From Owenia fusiformis (taxonomy: Eukaryota; Annelida; Polychaeta; Sabellida; Oweniidae), in assembly GCA_903813345.2 (NCBI GenBank), contig CAIIXF020000007.1, positions 13,992,714 to 14,056,713 of the forward strand: DNA of 64,000 bases, in the 5' to 3' direction. This document shows, piece after piece, positions 43,272 through 54,426 of this stretch; the first letter of the stretch is position 1; the number at the start of each line of letters is the position of its first letter. A program made the position numbers and the translations under genes. Under the pieces are notes generated by a model. The model saw only the letters and a program-made list of their open reading frames with translations. It did not search any database and was not told where the DNA came from.

Positions 43272-45104
43272 ATGGTGATAGTTCACGATCATATATATTC
43301 TTAGATTTTCGGCACACAGACTAATATGGACATTCTAAAAATTTTGATCCGCATTGACAAGCGCGAATCGCACTCCTTCATGGTGAAAATTCAAGATGGC
43401 CGCCTTTTTATGCTCAATCCCATCAACTAGTCAAGATGGCTACCAGTTCATATCCGTGACATGAACCAATTTAACGCAATACACCAATCAGTGCTTGGTG
43501 AACTAAACAGTGATTAAAACAACAAGGTAGATGACATGAACAAAATCATGCCATCTAGATATTGTTGTGGACAGTTATGAAACTACATGTAACAGTTTAG
43601 AGACTGGTATAAATAATAAGAGAGAAAACAGTAAAAGGAGGCATATTTATCCCGAAAATTCCCTACCTAGAAACTGGCAAGATTGTTTGTGCTTGGAGTA
43701 AAACAAGAGATTACTGTTTCAAATCCTTACTGCAAATGTGAGCAATATAATTATTCCTGAACGAAAAAGACTTCTCGCAACCTTTGGTCAGGATGTCATT
43801 TGTTAATCCACAAAAACAATCCACCAAAGACAAGTAACCTTGCACATAATCAACACATTTATTCTGAGTGAACAAATGAGTTAGACTTGACAAGGGGAGA
43901 CAGTTCAGGTATTTGGCAGCACATGAAATGGCGAATTCCATTGGGCCTCAAAAAGTCTATGTCTGCCATTATTCCACTCATTGACAAGTTGTGATACCAC
44001 ACCTGGATTCCATGGAAGCAGGGGCAGAATTACAGCATGGGACAGATGGAACTCAGTTTCACAACTGATGAATGCACTCCTCTGTCTAATATATGATCCT
44101 TTTAAACTGTTAATGTTATGTTGCTGTATGATAAATTCAGCAATGTCACCTCAATCAACACTGCAGGGAAGAATACATTTTTAAAGAAGACTACTGCATT
44201 ATTGAACACATTCCTCCAACAGCTGACGCCTTAATGCAACACTGCAAGGGAGCATTGTACCAATGTGTACATATCTGGGGCCAGCTTAACAAACCAAGTC
44301 CTATCATTCCCCGGGTATCATTCTATCTCCAAAGAACTAGGGCTGGAGAACAGAGCCAAGAGACAACTAAAAAGCTATACAGGACTACATTAAAGCAGAT
44401 GGCTGATGCTAGTCAACCATTGGTAAAGTGTGGTTGTCAGAAGCAGGGTTTCCCATCAAGATGTACCAGGTTGAAGGCTGCTCTAGTATGCACATCATTG
44501 TGTGCCTGTAATGGAGAGTGTTCATTAGAATAACTAAAGTAAGGGTTCAAATATGACAATACTATATAAACTGCAAGATACCCCCTATTTACCTCCCCCC
44601 ACCCCAATTTATATGGTTGACATCTTAGAGTTGGCATTCTACTGTAAAATAATACTATAGTTTTTTATTATGCATTGTACATGATACAGATCAAATCTTG
44701 GCTCTCCAAACTATTACACGCTTACTTCAACAGTTCAATATATTATAAAACACATTCTTCATTATGTGTTTATCTAAATATTGTTTGGAAAGGAATCAGT
44801 TTCTACTAAAACATAGAAACCTAATACTAGTATATTCTGATGAAAAAAGGATAGAGATATGATAGGTACAGTACTATATATATGAAATGTACATATTTTA
44901 ATGATTTACCGAAACTTTTGACGAAATCTTAACAATGGGTGGTACTGAACAACCAAATGTCGACAATTTTGGCGGCCATCTTGAATTTTCACCATGAAGG
45001 AGTGCGATTCGTGCTTGGCAATAGGGATCAAAATTTTTAGAATATCCACATTAGTATATGTGCCGAAAATCTAAGAATATATATGATCGCGAACTATCGG
45101 GCCA
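43272..45104 (+). mobile_element. 1.8 kb TIR element carrying a degraded Cys-rich gene
   Basis: Inverted ends of about 150 bp share GATCATATATATTCTTAGAT, TTTCGGCACA and GGTGAAAATTCAAGATGG. Between them lies a coding relic (see 43970-44533). The elements probably moved by a DNA-transposon mechanism, but the superfamily cannot be named. Confidence 0.8.
43970..44533 (+). pseudogene. Element-borne gene relic with a C-terminal cysteine cluster
   Basis: The plus strand shows, in two frames, LTSCDTTPGFHGSRGRITAW, then KGALYQCVHIWGQLNKPSPI, and finally CGCQKQGFPSRCTRLKAALV followed by CTSLCACNGEC before a stop. The S-C-D-T-T...G-x-A-W, Y-Q-x-x-x-W-G-Q and C-G-C...C-x-x-L-C-x-C-x-x-x-C pattern occurs, as I recall, in a dispersed metazoan repeat-associated protein family of unknown activity. 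Frames are broken here. Confidence 0.55.
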
Positions 45105-47599
45105 TTATTGACTGGGCTATTACAATGTTTTAGTCTTTGGAATGTGACCCAGAAGACAATTTAAGATGTTATTCACACTAGTAATTGTGAGTTAACGTTG
45201 TATGTAATTTCAATATAAAAAAAAAAATTTAATAAAAAAGATTTCAGATTCATGTTGACTTGGAAATAATACAACTAAGAGGAAACATGAGACGCACATA
45301 TACCCGAATGGATACCAATTAAACCCATTAGTAAATTACTCAATGCACAGGTGGCAAACCATATATATGATCCCATTGTAATGCATTTCTAGACATGAAC
45401 ATACTCAATCAATTATAAATATGGGATGTTTATTATTGATATCAACAGACCTTTTATCTGTTATGATCATTAACGTGATCGATTATATATGATGTCGTTT
45501 CCTTTGCACATTTACCTCTACCAGAATACATTTGCACTTCCCAAAATATACGTCTGTACCTCGTGTGTCATCATCATGCAGATCGGAAACTAATTCTCAA
45601 AAAACATTTTTCAATATCAGGTAACTGTTTTGCGAACATAATTGCAAGGCGTAAAAGCAATAACTTTCACTTAGCAACAGAACGAGCTAGCAGATATCAT
45701 CAGTAGGCCTACAACGACCAAATAAAAGTGTTGTCAAATAAACTTAGTATTAAATGCCAATGTAGTATGTAATTTCTTATGTAATATTACAAATTAAAGG
45801 AAGTTAAAATAATGAAAACAATACCTTTATTTGAAAATGTTGTAATAGTCCGTTGCTATCATCACTAGGTCACCTCTCTAAGCTTCATATATAGACTACC
45901 CAAGTGTAAATCCACCGTGAGTTAATCATAATTGAACAGGAAGACTATTCATCATTGTGCAATGCCAGTGCCGTCAATACCTTGTATTTATTGTTAATTA
46001 TTTTCAGTTTTATAATCTGGTGGTTACCCTGACTCAGTTAACAATTGCTGCTCCATAAGTGATTCTTTTACACAAAGGCTCGCCTATCATCTATATAATG
46101 TTTCGTCTTCATAATTATTATTAGATTCCTGTCGAGTATTTACGATTCAATCTACTGTATAACATCAATGCAAAACGATGAAATGTGGCATCTTGGAGAT
46201 AACGTACTGCTCATGCGTATGTAATACAGGGGAAATTTCATTGATTACAAACAAATAGATGTATTGATGCCTATGATAATGTAAGAAGTATTTGTTACAA
46301 TCGGTTATACCTGTGTGCATTGTGCATCGATTGAATGGAGCGTATGAAGGCAGTTATGAAGCATCTGACTAACAATACGATTCAATAACAATTGATAATG
46401 ATTGTATTGACCATGATACCTATACATACAAAAAGCATAAACAATGTTACGCAATATAACAACGTAGCCATGACGACCTAACATGCATTATATGTACTGT
46501 AGATGGTTGATGCATTTTTCATGAATTGATGTATTGTAAAAATCATGAAAATCGCTGCAAATTATTCAATATGTTTTTAAAATGACAGTTACAATGACGA
46601 GAGTTTTCTCAAAAAGCATCTTCGAAAAGCAATTCTAAAAATACAAAACTATTTCCTTATAAATAGATGGCATTACAGGTATCTGCAAGAGAGACGTGGT
46701 AGGAACATCTAATTTTGGAAGTAATAGGATCATGACATTCAAAGGACCTCTGTGCTATTTTCAATTATACATATATTGGATCAGAACTGGATAATACAAA
46801 AGTATTGCTGAGGAATGATTGATTTTTTCCATTGCATAGGATGGCTCATTTTGCACAAGATAAACAAGCAATATGCCTTAATTTAATGTCACATGCGACT
46901 GACTGTTCCTGTCTTTATATGTTAACACAAGAGAGTTAACATGGTGCTCTTATAGTGTTTCCTTTATAGCAAATAACCATTTCCACTTTCATACTGCTTA
47001 TCATAAATAAAATGATTTATTGCTATTTTAATTCTTCATGGCAGGGTACATGTTTGTTTTCCATGTCTTCACTATAGACTTCTTATATTCAGAACAAAAT
47101 ATTCACAAATCTTTTAACAAAATGATACAGTACATTAAATACAAATCAGTATTTTTTGTTATTCGATTCTTCACAAAGTATTCAGACATACGAGCAAACG
47201 CTTAAACAATGATACGAATTACAATCCAGCTGACTGGTGCTGCAATCACTTTTCACTCTTTTGACATAGTTTAATTGTTAGCCCAATAAACTCTTGGCAA
47301 TGAACTTAAATATAAATCGATATATTCCATTTACTGTTGGTTAGAAAGGTACCTGTGACCCCAACTACTTGAGAAGACATTGTTGTATATCAACAAATAT
47401 AGTGTCATTTGACACAACCAGTCACTCAGCAGATCAAATGACAACTGTTTATTGACATTTTTACAATAGAATGTGTCAAATTCGTATATCTACACGTAAT
47501 GTACTTTAAATATCTTGAGTAAAATGCACATGCAATGCAAATAATCTCCATGCATGACATTTTGTAAAAATCTATTAAAATATTTAAAAAACTTTAGCC
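45105..47599. other. Intergenic region, nothing recognised
   Basis: About 2.5 kb of AT-rich DNA without coding pattern, tandem array or terminal repeats that I could see. Confidence 0.45.
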
Positions 47600-47804
47600 A
47601 ACCATTATTATATAATAGTGCAGTCGGTAAGGTTATCAATTGCACATGCTATATATATAGCACCATTTTTGACAATAAGTATTACTATATATTTTTGATA
47701 TCTAACGAAGTGTTAATTTATCATTCTTCAAAATACCTCCTGCAGAACAGTTTTAGAGTAATATTACCAATAACATGATTATCTTCAAAACAAGAAGGGT
47801 TAAT

Positions 47805-48240
47805 TTTTTCTTGAATTTTGTAAATTTCCCATTGGCTGCCGTTATAAACCGCTATCAAAATGGCATTACTAAAGTGTCATTTTCTCAAAAAGTCCACTAT
47901 TGAATTTTCTAATATTGTAGATTTCTATAGTTAATATGTTGATTTTAAAAAAGAAACATTTCTGATTTATTTATCTTTAATATGTTTAGCCGTTGAAAAC
48001 TATAAAAACCTATATTGTGCCCCATGTTAATTTGTCATTCTTCGTCTTCATGGCTGAATATATTAAAAATAAGAAATTTTCAGATTTTTTTTAAAATCAA
48101 TATATTAACTATAGAAATCTACAATATTAATTAGAAAATTCCATGGTGGACTTTTTCAGAAAAGGACACTTTAGTAAAGCCATATTGATATGTTTGATAG
48201 CGGTTTATAATGGCAGCCAATGGCCGGGATTTTAAAAATG
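47805..48240. repeat. Fold-back MITE with arms of about 170-200 bp
   Basis: CCCATTGGCTGCCGTTATAA...GATAGCGGTTTATAATGGCAGCCAATGG shows the outer arms. TTCTATAGTTAATATGTTGA and its complement lie further in. The loop is about 110 bp. Confidence 0.75.
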
Positions 48241-49739
48241 TCAAATCATATATGACTCCATTAATCATTCCAAGATTACCCCTTTTACTATGACATGGCC
48301 TACTTTATTCAAATTTAATGCATTTTGATTAAATATATTTCTTTCGCCTTGTTTAAATAATATAATTTGTTAAAAGTCCCCATATAAAGTTTAAACCACT
48401 TTGGCTTATGTTGTCTTACCCAATGTTATCAAAGTGTGATATGTAAACTTTTTTTAAATTTCAAAACTTTTTGTTCAAAAATTTGTGAATTTATTACAAA
48501 CTAACTGTTGAATTAGAGGTCACGCTGTTCTTTTAATGAGCCACAATTCATACCAATGCATAGCATTCATCCTCGCATGTTTTTGCCGAATATACGGTGT
48601 CAAATAAGTCCCGTCCCCCTGCTACAGCCAAAACCTTAACAGACGATACCTAGTATGATATACCATTGGAAAGATCATCCAAAGTTGTGTTAACTCACCA
48701 ACTATCAAGTATTTTGGATGAAATTTACTTATATTTTTATGATGTCTTTTATAGTTAACGTGCCCTCCTTTAAGTAGCTTTTTTGCGTCAAAATGACAAG
48801 GATATGACCTCAGAAATACGTCAAAAAGTTAATCTTTTTCGCATTCCACTTGTTACAAAAAGGTTTTCACCACTTTCCTTGCACCTCTATTTTCTACACA
48901 TCTAACCCTTTCCAGAAATTGGTTAAATTCATTGCCATAAACATATTTAGTCATCTTTTGGACCCTTGACCTTTCTTATACCCAATTCTTAAAATCCTGC
49001 CAAATGCGCCAAATTGACATGTTTCTAGGCATATGATCACCTCCATTGATACAATGTAAAAATTTTTGAGATTGATTGACATGTGTCAGATACATGCCAA
49101 TCATCAGTGCATGAAAATGGTTCAGAGAAAAATGCATTTCAAAATTTTAGTTCTCATAGAAACCAATGGTACGATGATATCCAAAACATAATATATTCTT
49201 CCTTTTAACCTGGTTAGACAATCAACATTGGTTTATTATTGAAGTCTAGCATTTTTAGAAAAGAGTGACATTGAATTTTTTTTCAAAAAGTTTTTGCCAC
49301 TTGAGTGAGTCATAATGACATCACTTATGTTGCAAAATATTTTTGATATGCTAAAACATTAAAGTGGCCCATTAAATATGGCATTTTATTATTGAAATAT
49401 TGTTTCCTTTGTTCAATCTTTGCATTTGGTATTAAAAAGATAATCTTCTTTGAAATGCATTAAGAAATATTTGATGACTAAAAAATCTCTAGAATAACTT
49501 TTTTAGTCATGAAAAATAGTAAATGAATGATAAAAAAATATTTTCAAACTTTAGACAGGGACTTGGACCGTGTCCTATTATCACAGGGTGTGTACCAAAG
49601 TAAGCGTGAGAGTTGAAAGCGCAGGGTAAGTACAACATGAGGGTGATGCCATTTGAGCAAACTGATGTATAGGTACTAGGTAGAGAAAATTTTTACCCCT
49701 TCCTATTTTGAAGATAATCAATGTTATTGTAACATACTA
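48241..49739. other. Interior of the probable TIR element, no gene recognised
   Basis: AT-rich, with no reading frame over 60 codons that resembles a family. Confidence 0.4.
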
Positions 49740-50500
49740 TGAGAATGGGTATTAGTACTCTAAACTTGTTCTGCAGGGGGTCTTTTGAAGAATGATAAGT
49801 TCACTTGGAGCTCAATGTAAATGTGCAAAATGTTCGAGGCTTGCTGATTATCAAATGGGACCACTTTTCAACACCACTTCGTTGTGATACTTATGTCAAA
49901 AAATGGTGCTATATATATTGCATGACTGTGCAATTATAGGGGTTTATTGGTTAAATGACTCCCCACTATAAAGAAACACAAACATACACAGGTTGCAGAG
50001 AGACTGTGTTTATATTGCATCATTCTATGATTTTTAGATTAGAGTAATTACGTTTTCCATCCAGGTATGTATCCCACATATTATCAATAAAACGTCAGAT
50101 TTATCCATTTTCTAAATATAATTAATTTTGTCAGATATGATGAACTGGTTTGCTGTAAAGTAAATTTCAAGAAAAGCAGATTTCCTTACTTACATATTTT
50201 TGACTAGTTTGGCGTCAGAGCATGCCTCCCCAGAAAACATGATATCTCTAAATCTAAATCTAAATGCTATATAAGTACTCCAATGTTTCAAGCATTGAAC
50301 ACTCTTTCCATAAACACAATTCATAAAGATTCGTTCATAATTGAGAAAGGTATTCCAATACTAAAGGGTAACGTTTTGGTTATCTTGTGTAAAACATAAA
50401 TGTGAAAAATATTGCGAAGAACAATTCTTTTCTATATTACCCCACACAAGTTTTTGATAATAACTTTGACCCGTGATTTGAACACTCTGTCCTTAACTAT

Positions 50501-51085
50501 TTGTTATTAAATTTACCACACGTCACGTTTACTAAATTGCTACATTGTTTGAATGACTATGACGTTACAGCTGTACAGTACATTTACTTGTATAGAGTTA
50601 AAAAGCAGCACTATAACGCTGAAATTAAGACTAAGTTACTGAATACTGGAATAAATGTTGTAATCCCATGTTGTAATGCTACCCCAAAGGGCCATTTGTT
50701 GAATCCAAGTGAAATATTTAACAATAGTGTTCAACAAAGAGTATGTAGATGGAAACCGCCAGGAAATCCAAGAGATGGGTATGGGCATGGGGTAGTTGGG
50801 CCACACAATTGTGTGGATTGTGTGATGGCCTTAAATGATGCGTTAGCTGAGATGCAGGATCCTTCAATGTACGGAGCCTTTTATTTTAAAAGAGCGACTG
50901 GAAGAGAATTCTACAAGCGGACACATGGCAGTAAAGTTGCTAAGACAGTATTATCGAAAAGAAAAAGATCGGCCCATAACAACTTAACAAGTACATTTTC
51001 AACTGGCCGAAGAAACTGTAAATCATACAACCTTGACCATAGCCAGACAATTATAATCAGACAAGTATACAATCTCCAAATGTAG
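50501..51085 (+). CDS. Orphan frame inside the 3.3 kb element
   Basis: The frame is open for 194 codons but has no ATG until well inside, so it may be an exon (acceptor-like GACGTTACAG at about 50562-50571) or a truncated gene. Visible segments are VCRWKPPGNPRDGYGHGVVG, PHNCVDCVMALNDALAEMQD, SMYGAFYFKRATGREFYKRT, then a basic tail. I do not recognise the family. C-V-D-C and H-N-C could be metal-binding. Codon use does not look random, and stops are absent only in this frame. Confidence 0.4.
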   Translation: MLLNLPHVTFTKLLHCLNDYDVTAVQYIYLYRVKKQHYNAEIKTKLLNTGINVVIPCCNATPKGHLLNPSEIFNNSVQQRVCRWKPPGNPRDGYGHGVVGPHNCVDCVMALNDALAEMQDPSMYGAFYFKRATGREFYKRTHGSKVAKTVLSKRKRSAHNNLTSTFSTGRRNCKSYNLDHSQTIIIRQVYNLQM

Positions 51086-52239
51086 GATTTGTAATAAACT
51101 ATTCATATTGTGGGAAATTTAGAAATTCCCCACTTATTTTTTTATTTTTAATTAAAATATTTGTAGAGTAATATTTGGTGAAGTAAGAAGTTTATATTTA
51201 TGTCAGTAAAACTTCATGTACTGTGAGCAAGTTAAGGAGTAACCTAGGAGTAACCATAAACTCAATGAGTAAGTTGGGAGTAGGAGTAAGAGTAACCTTA
51301 CTCTTTGCTTGTGCGGGAACCCTTGCCCTAGAATTGGTCAACCTGTAGGAGAAATAGGCCACATGGTTATGAGTCATCAGCAATTAGAAGCTACTTGATT
51401 GACATTGCTATGGTGATTTCCCACAATGCATCACCAAATAGAGGAAACACACCAGCTCAGTCCAGATGTAGCCAATCATATAGCTTCCCTATGCATCTCA
51501 TTAGTGGATTGAGATAGCACATGATCTGAACACCTGATGTTAGTCTAGCTCAAGAAATTGAAGTGTGAGGACCTGTAGTGTTATTTTTATAAGCTGGCTC
51601 AAGAAGTTGATGGCGGAAAGGTGTTTTTATGATGGAGTATTAGTGGATGTGAGGAATTTTGGCGTTTAATCATGGATATTGGAGTTTCTGGAGTATTTTC
51701 ACTGTTTTGTGACGGGAATTGACAGTGACACTTGGATATAGAGCCGTTTGGCCCGATGTGTTATTGGTGAACAGGGAGTACTGCCAGAGAAGTTGCAGTC
51801 TAGAGGCGCCTAGAAGACATTTTGGAGAGTTTGTGAGTTTTATTTTATTTTATAATTCATTCTGATATAGAATTAGAAGGTTTTACTTGATGATTCTTTG
51901 CTAGTCAGCGTGGCTATTTTGTGATTGCATCATCATTTTCCCACAAACCTCGGCAAGTCCGCCATCTTGTATGACTTCCGGTTCACTTGTGGTTCAAGTC
52001 TAATCTCAGAATTTGATTGACATTCTTGAGTCTCACCAAGAGCAAGTTTATTTGTGGGGTAGCAGATTTATTTCCATGTGACTGGTAATTTGGGTCTAAT
52101 CTCATAATTTGATTGATATTCCCGAATAACTCGTCTGGGGGAGTGTTTTTGGAACAACAGGGATTCCAATTGAAGTGATCGCTTTATTTCCTTTGAGGGC
52201 AGATAGTTGGGTCTAATCTCAGAATTTGACCGATATTCC

Positions 52240-53310
52240 CAATCTATTCGCCAAGAGGAGTAAAGAAGAGTAACCCAGGCTGAAGAAGAGCAGTCCTGAG
52301 TAAGCAGAACAGAGTAAAGAGTAAGCAGAGCAGGTTAAAGAGTAAGCAGAGCAGATTAAAGAGTTAAGCAGAGCAGAGTAAAGAGTAGCAGAGCAGAACA
52401 GAGTAAAGAGTACAGCAGAGCAGAATAGAGTAAAGAGTAAGCAGAGCAGAACAGAGCAGAGAGGAAGCAGAGCAGAATATAGAGTAAAGCAGAGCAGAGC
52501 GGAATAAAGAGTAACCAGAGCAGAATAGAGTAAAGCAAAGCAGAGCGGAATAAAGAGTAACCAGAGCAGAATAGAGTAAGCAGAGCAGAGCAGTATAAAG
52601 AGTAACCAGAGCAGAATAGAGTAAGCAGAGCAGAGTGGAGTAAAGAGTAACCAGAGCAGAATAGAGTAAGCAGAGCAAAGCGGTATAAAGAGTAAGCAGA
52701 GCAGAATAGAGTAAGCAGAGCAGAGTGGAGTAAAAAGTAACCAGAGCAGAATAGAGTAAAGCAGAGCAGAGCGGAATGAAGAGTAACCAGAGCAGAATAG
52801 AGTAAAGCAGGGCAGAGCAGATTCAAGAGTAAGCAGAGCAGACCAGATTAAAGAGTAAGCAGAGCAGATTAAAGAGTAAGCAGAGCAGTGCAGAGTAAAG
52901 AGTAAGCAGAATAGAGTAAAGCAGAGCAGAGCAGAATAAAGAGTAAGCAGAGCAGAGCAGAATAAAGAGTAAGCCGAGCAAAGCGGAATAAAGAGTAAGC
53001 AGAGCAGAATAGAGTAAAGAGTAAAGCAGAGCAGAGCAGAATAAAGAGTAAGCAGAGCAGAATAGAGTAAAGAGTAAGCAGAGCAGAAAAAAGCAAAGCA
53101 TAAAGTAGAGCAGAACAAAATAAAGAATAGAGTAAAGCAGATCCGAGACCATAGCAGAGTAGCCGAGTAAAGCAGAGACGAAACCAAAGCAGAGTAAGCA
53201 GAACAGAAGAGAGCAGAGAATAGAGTGAAGAAGAGTAAAGCAGGGCAGAATACATACAAGAAGAGTAAAGCAGAATAACCTCGGAGCAGAGTAAAGCAGA
53301 GCAGAGTACA
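52240..53310. repeat. Purine-rich minisatellite, GAGTAAGCAGAGCAGA units
   Basis: About 1.07 kb of degenerate AAAGAGTAAGCAGAGCAGAA and shorter variants. The plus strand is mostly A and G, with T and C at fixed positions. Minus-strand frames stay open in all three phases and give Leu/Cys/Ser-rich peptides, which is a composition effect and not a gene. Confidence 0.95.
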
Positions 53311-53761
53311 ACGAAAATTATAGTGTTAAAAATTATAGTGTTAATAAATTATAAAAACTGTATATCTGTATTTTGTATGCATATGTGTAACCACCTCCCC
53401 TTTCAGTGAAAGCAGTACCACCAAACCAGGTCTGCGCCCACATAAGACCAGTGAGAATCCCATATAATAAATAAATTGTTCGTGACCCGACCACAACCAC
53501 ACTACCAGAATTTGGCCAGGTCCGACAATATGTACCATAAATACAGGACTGCTTTGAGATGAAATTCAATAAGATGAATATTGATAAGATAATGAGATAA
53601 AAGTCAATAAAATTGTTAGAGTGATTTTATGACGTCAATTTGGTGAAAACTTTCCAATGTTGGAAATTTCCTCTAGTTTATGTGTGCTAAATTTAATAAC
53701 AAATAATCAAGGATAGAGTGTTCAAATCACGGGTCAAAGTTATTATCAAAAACTTGTGTGG

Positions 53762-54335
53762 AGTACTACGTATTCTAAAATGTTGACTTAAATGCAACAA
53801 GCTATGAACGGGGTTTTGTTATACCTTAAGATGTATATGTAAAAAAATACCACCTAAGACAAGTTATATTAATAATAAGTTCGTCCTGACATTGATACTG
53901 ATCTTGCCTTCTATAGTAATTATCTGAACCCCAGGTGTTAAATAAATCGCACCAAGAATTGAATTGAACTTTTAAATGCCTCGATTGAAAGGTAAACGAC
54001 TTTTAAAAAGAATGTTCGTTTCAAGGACAAACTTAAAGTTTCAAATAGTTATTGTTAGTTTGTTAAGCAATCTTACATTTATCCTTAAACTGTCCAAATA
54101 ATTGCGCTTGTCAAAAAGCTCTTTTTAAAGAGACCTTTTTCTGATGTTGACGAACAAATAAAGGCCATTTTTAAGTGCATTAATATCACTCTATGTCCCT
54201 TTTGAACTTGCCTATGCAGAATATTAAAAACTGGTGTTCAATAAAGTTTTTGTTTGGCGTAACAAAAGGAGAAATCCAATATAAACTATAATATCAGAGA
54301 AAGCTATTGCAGTTTTTAAAGGTTCGGGTTCTGCC
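53762..54335. other. Upstream region of the fibrocystin-L-like gene
   Basis: It presumably holds the promoter and 5' UTR. No TATA box or other element could be assigned with confidence. Confidence 0.4.
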
Positions 54336-54426
54336 ATGACGTTCCATAGGATATGTCTTGGATGGGTTAGAATTTTGATTCTGACTGCCTCCTTATTGTT
54401 CAACTACATTGTTGTCGCAAATGAAG
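54336..54426 (+). CDS. PKHD1L1: Fibrocystin-L-like: signal-peptide exon
   Basis: The ATG opens MTFHRICLGWVRILILTASL then LFNYIVVANE, with a hydrophobic core and a likely cut after VVA. Donor gaag|gtaagt in phase 1 fits exon 2. Confidence 0.85.

Larger units (their letters stand above)
47600..49940. repeat. Probable TIR element of about 2.3 kb, with a nested fold-back
   Basis: The left block (about 47630-47770: AATTGCACATGCTATATATA, TTATCATTCTTCAAAA, CTCCTGCAGAACA) and the right block (about 49740-49940) are diverged inverted copies. No transposase was recognised between them. Confidence 0.55.
50442..53761 (+). mobile_element. 3.3 kb TIR element with an orphan reading frame and a minisatellite
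   Basis: The left end CCACACAAGTTTTTGATAAT and about 80 bp that follow (CTTTGACCCGTGATTTGAAC, TATTTGTTATTAAATTTA) are matched by their complement at about 53680-53761 with few changes. The interior holds a 194-codon frame (50501-51085) and a 1.07 kb purine-rich minisatellite (52240-53310). No transposase signature was recognised. The target duplication is unclear. Confidence 0.75.

Noticed and set aside
52219-53311. Overlapping minus-strand frames of 104 to 346 codons rich in Leu, Cys, Ser and Tyr
   Set aside because: They are open in all three phases of a minisatellite because the repeat unit contains no stop codons. There is no domain and no single preferred frame.
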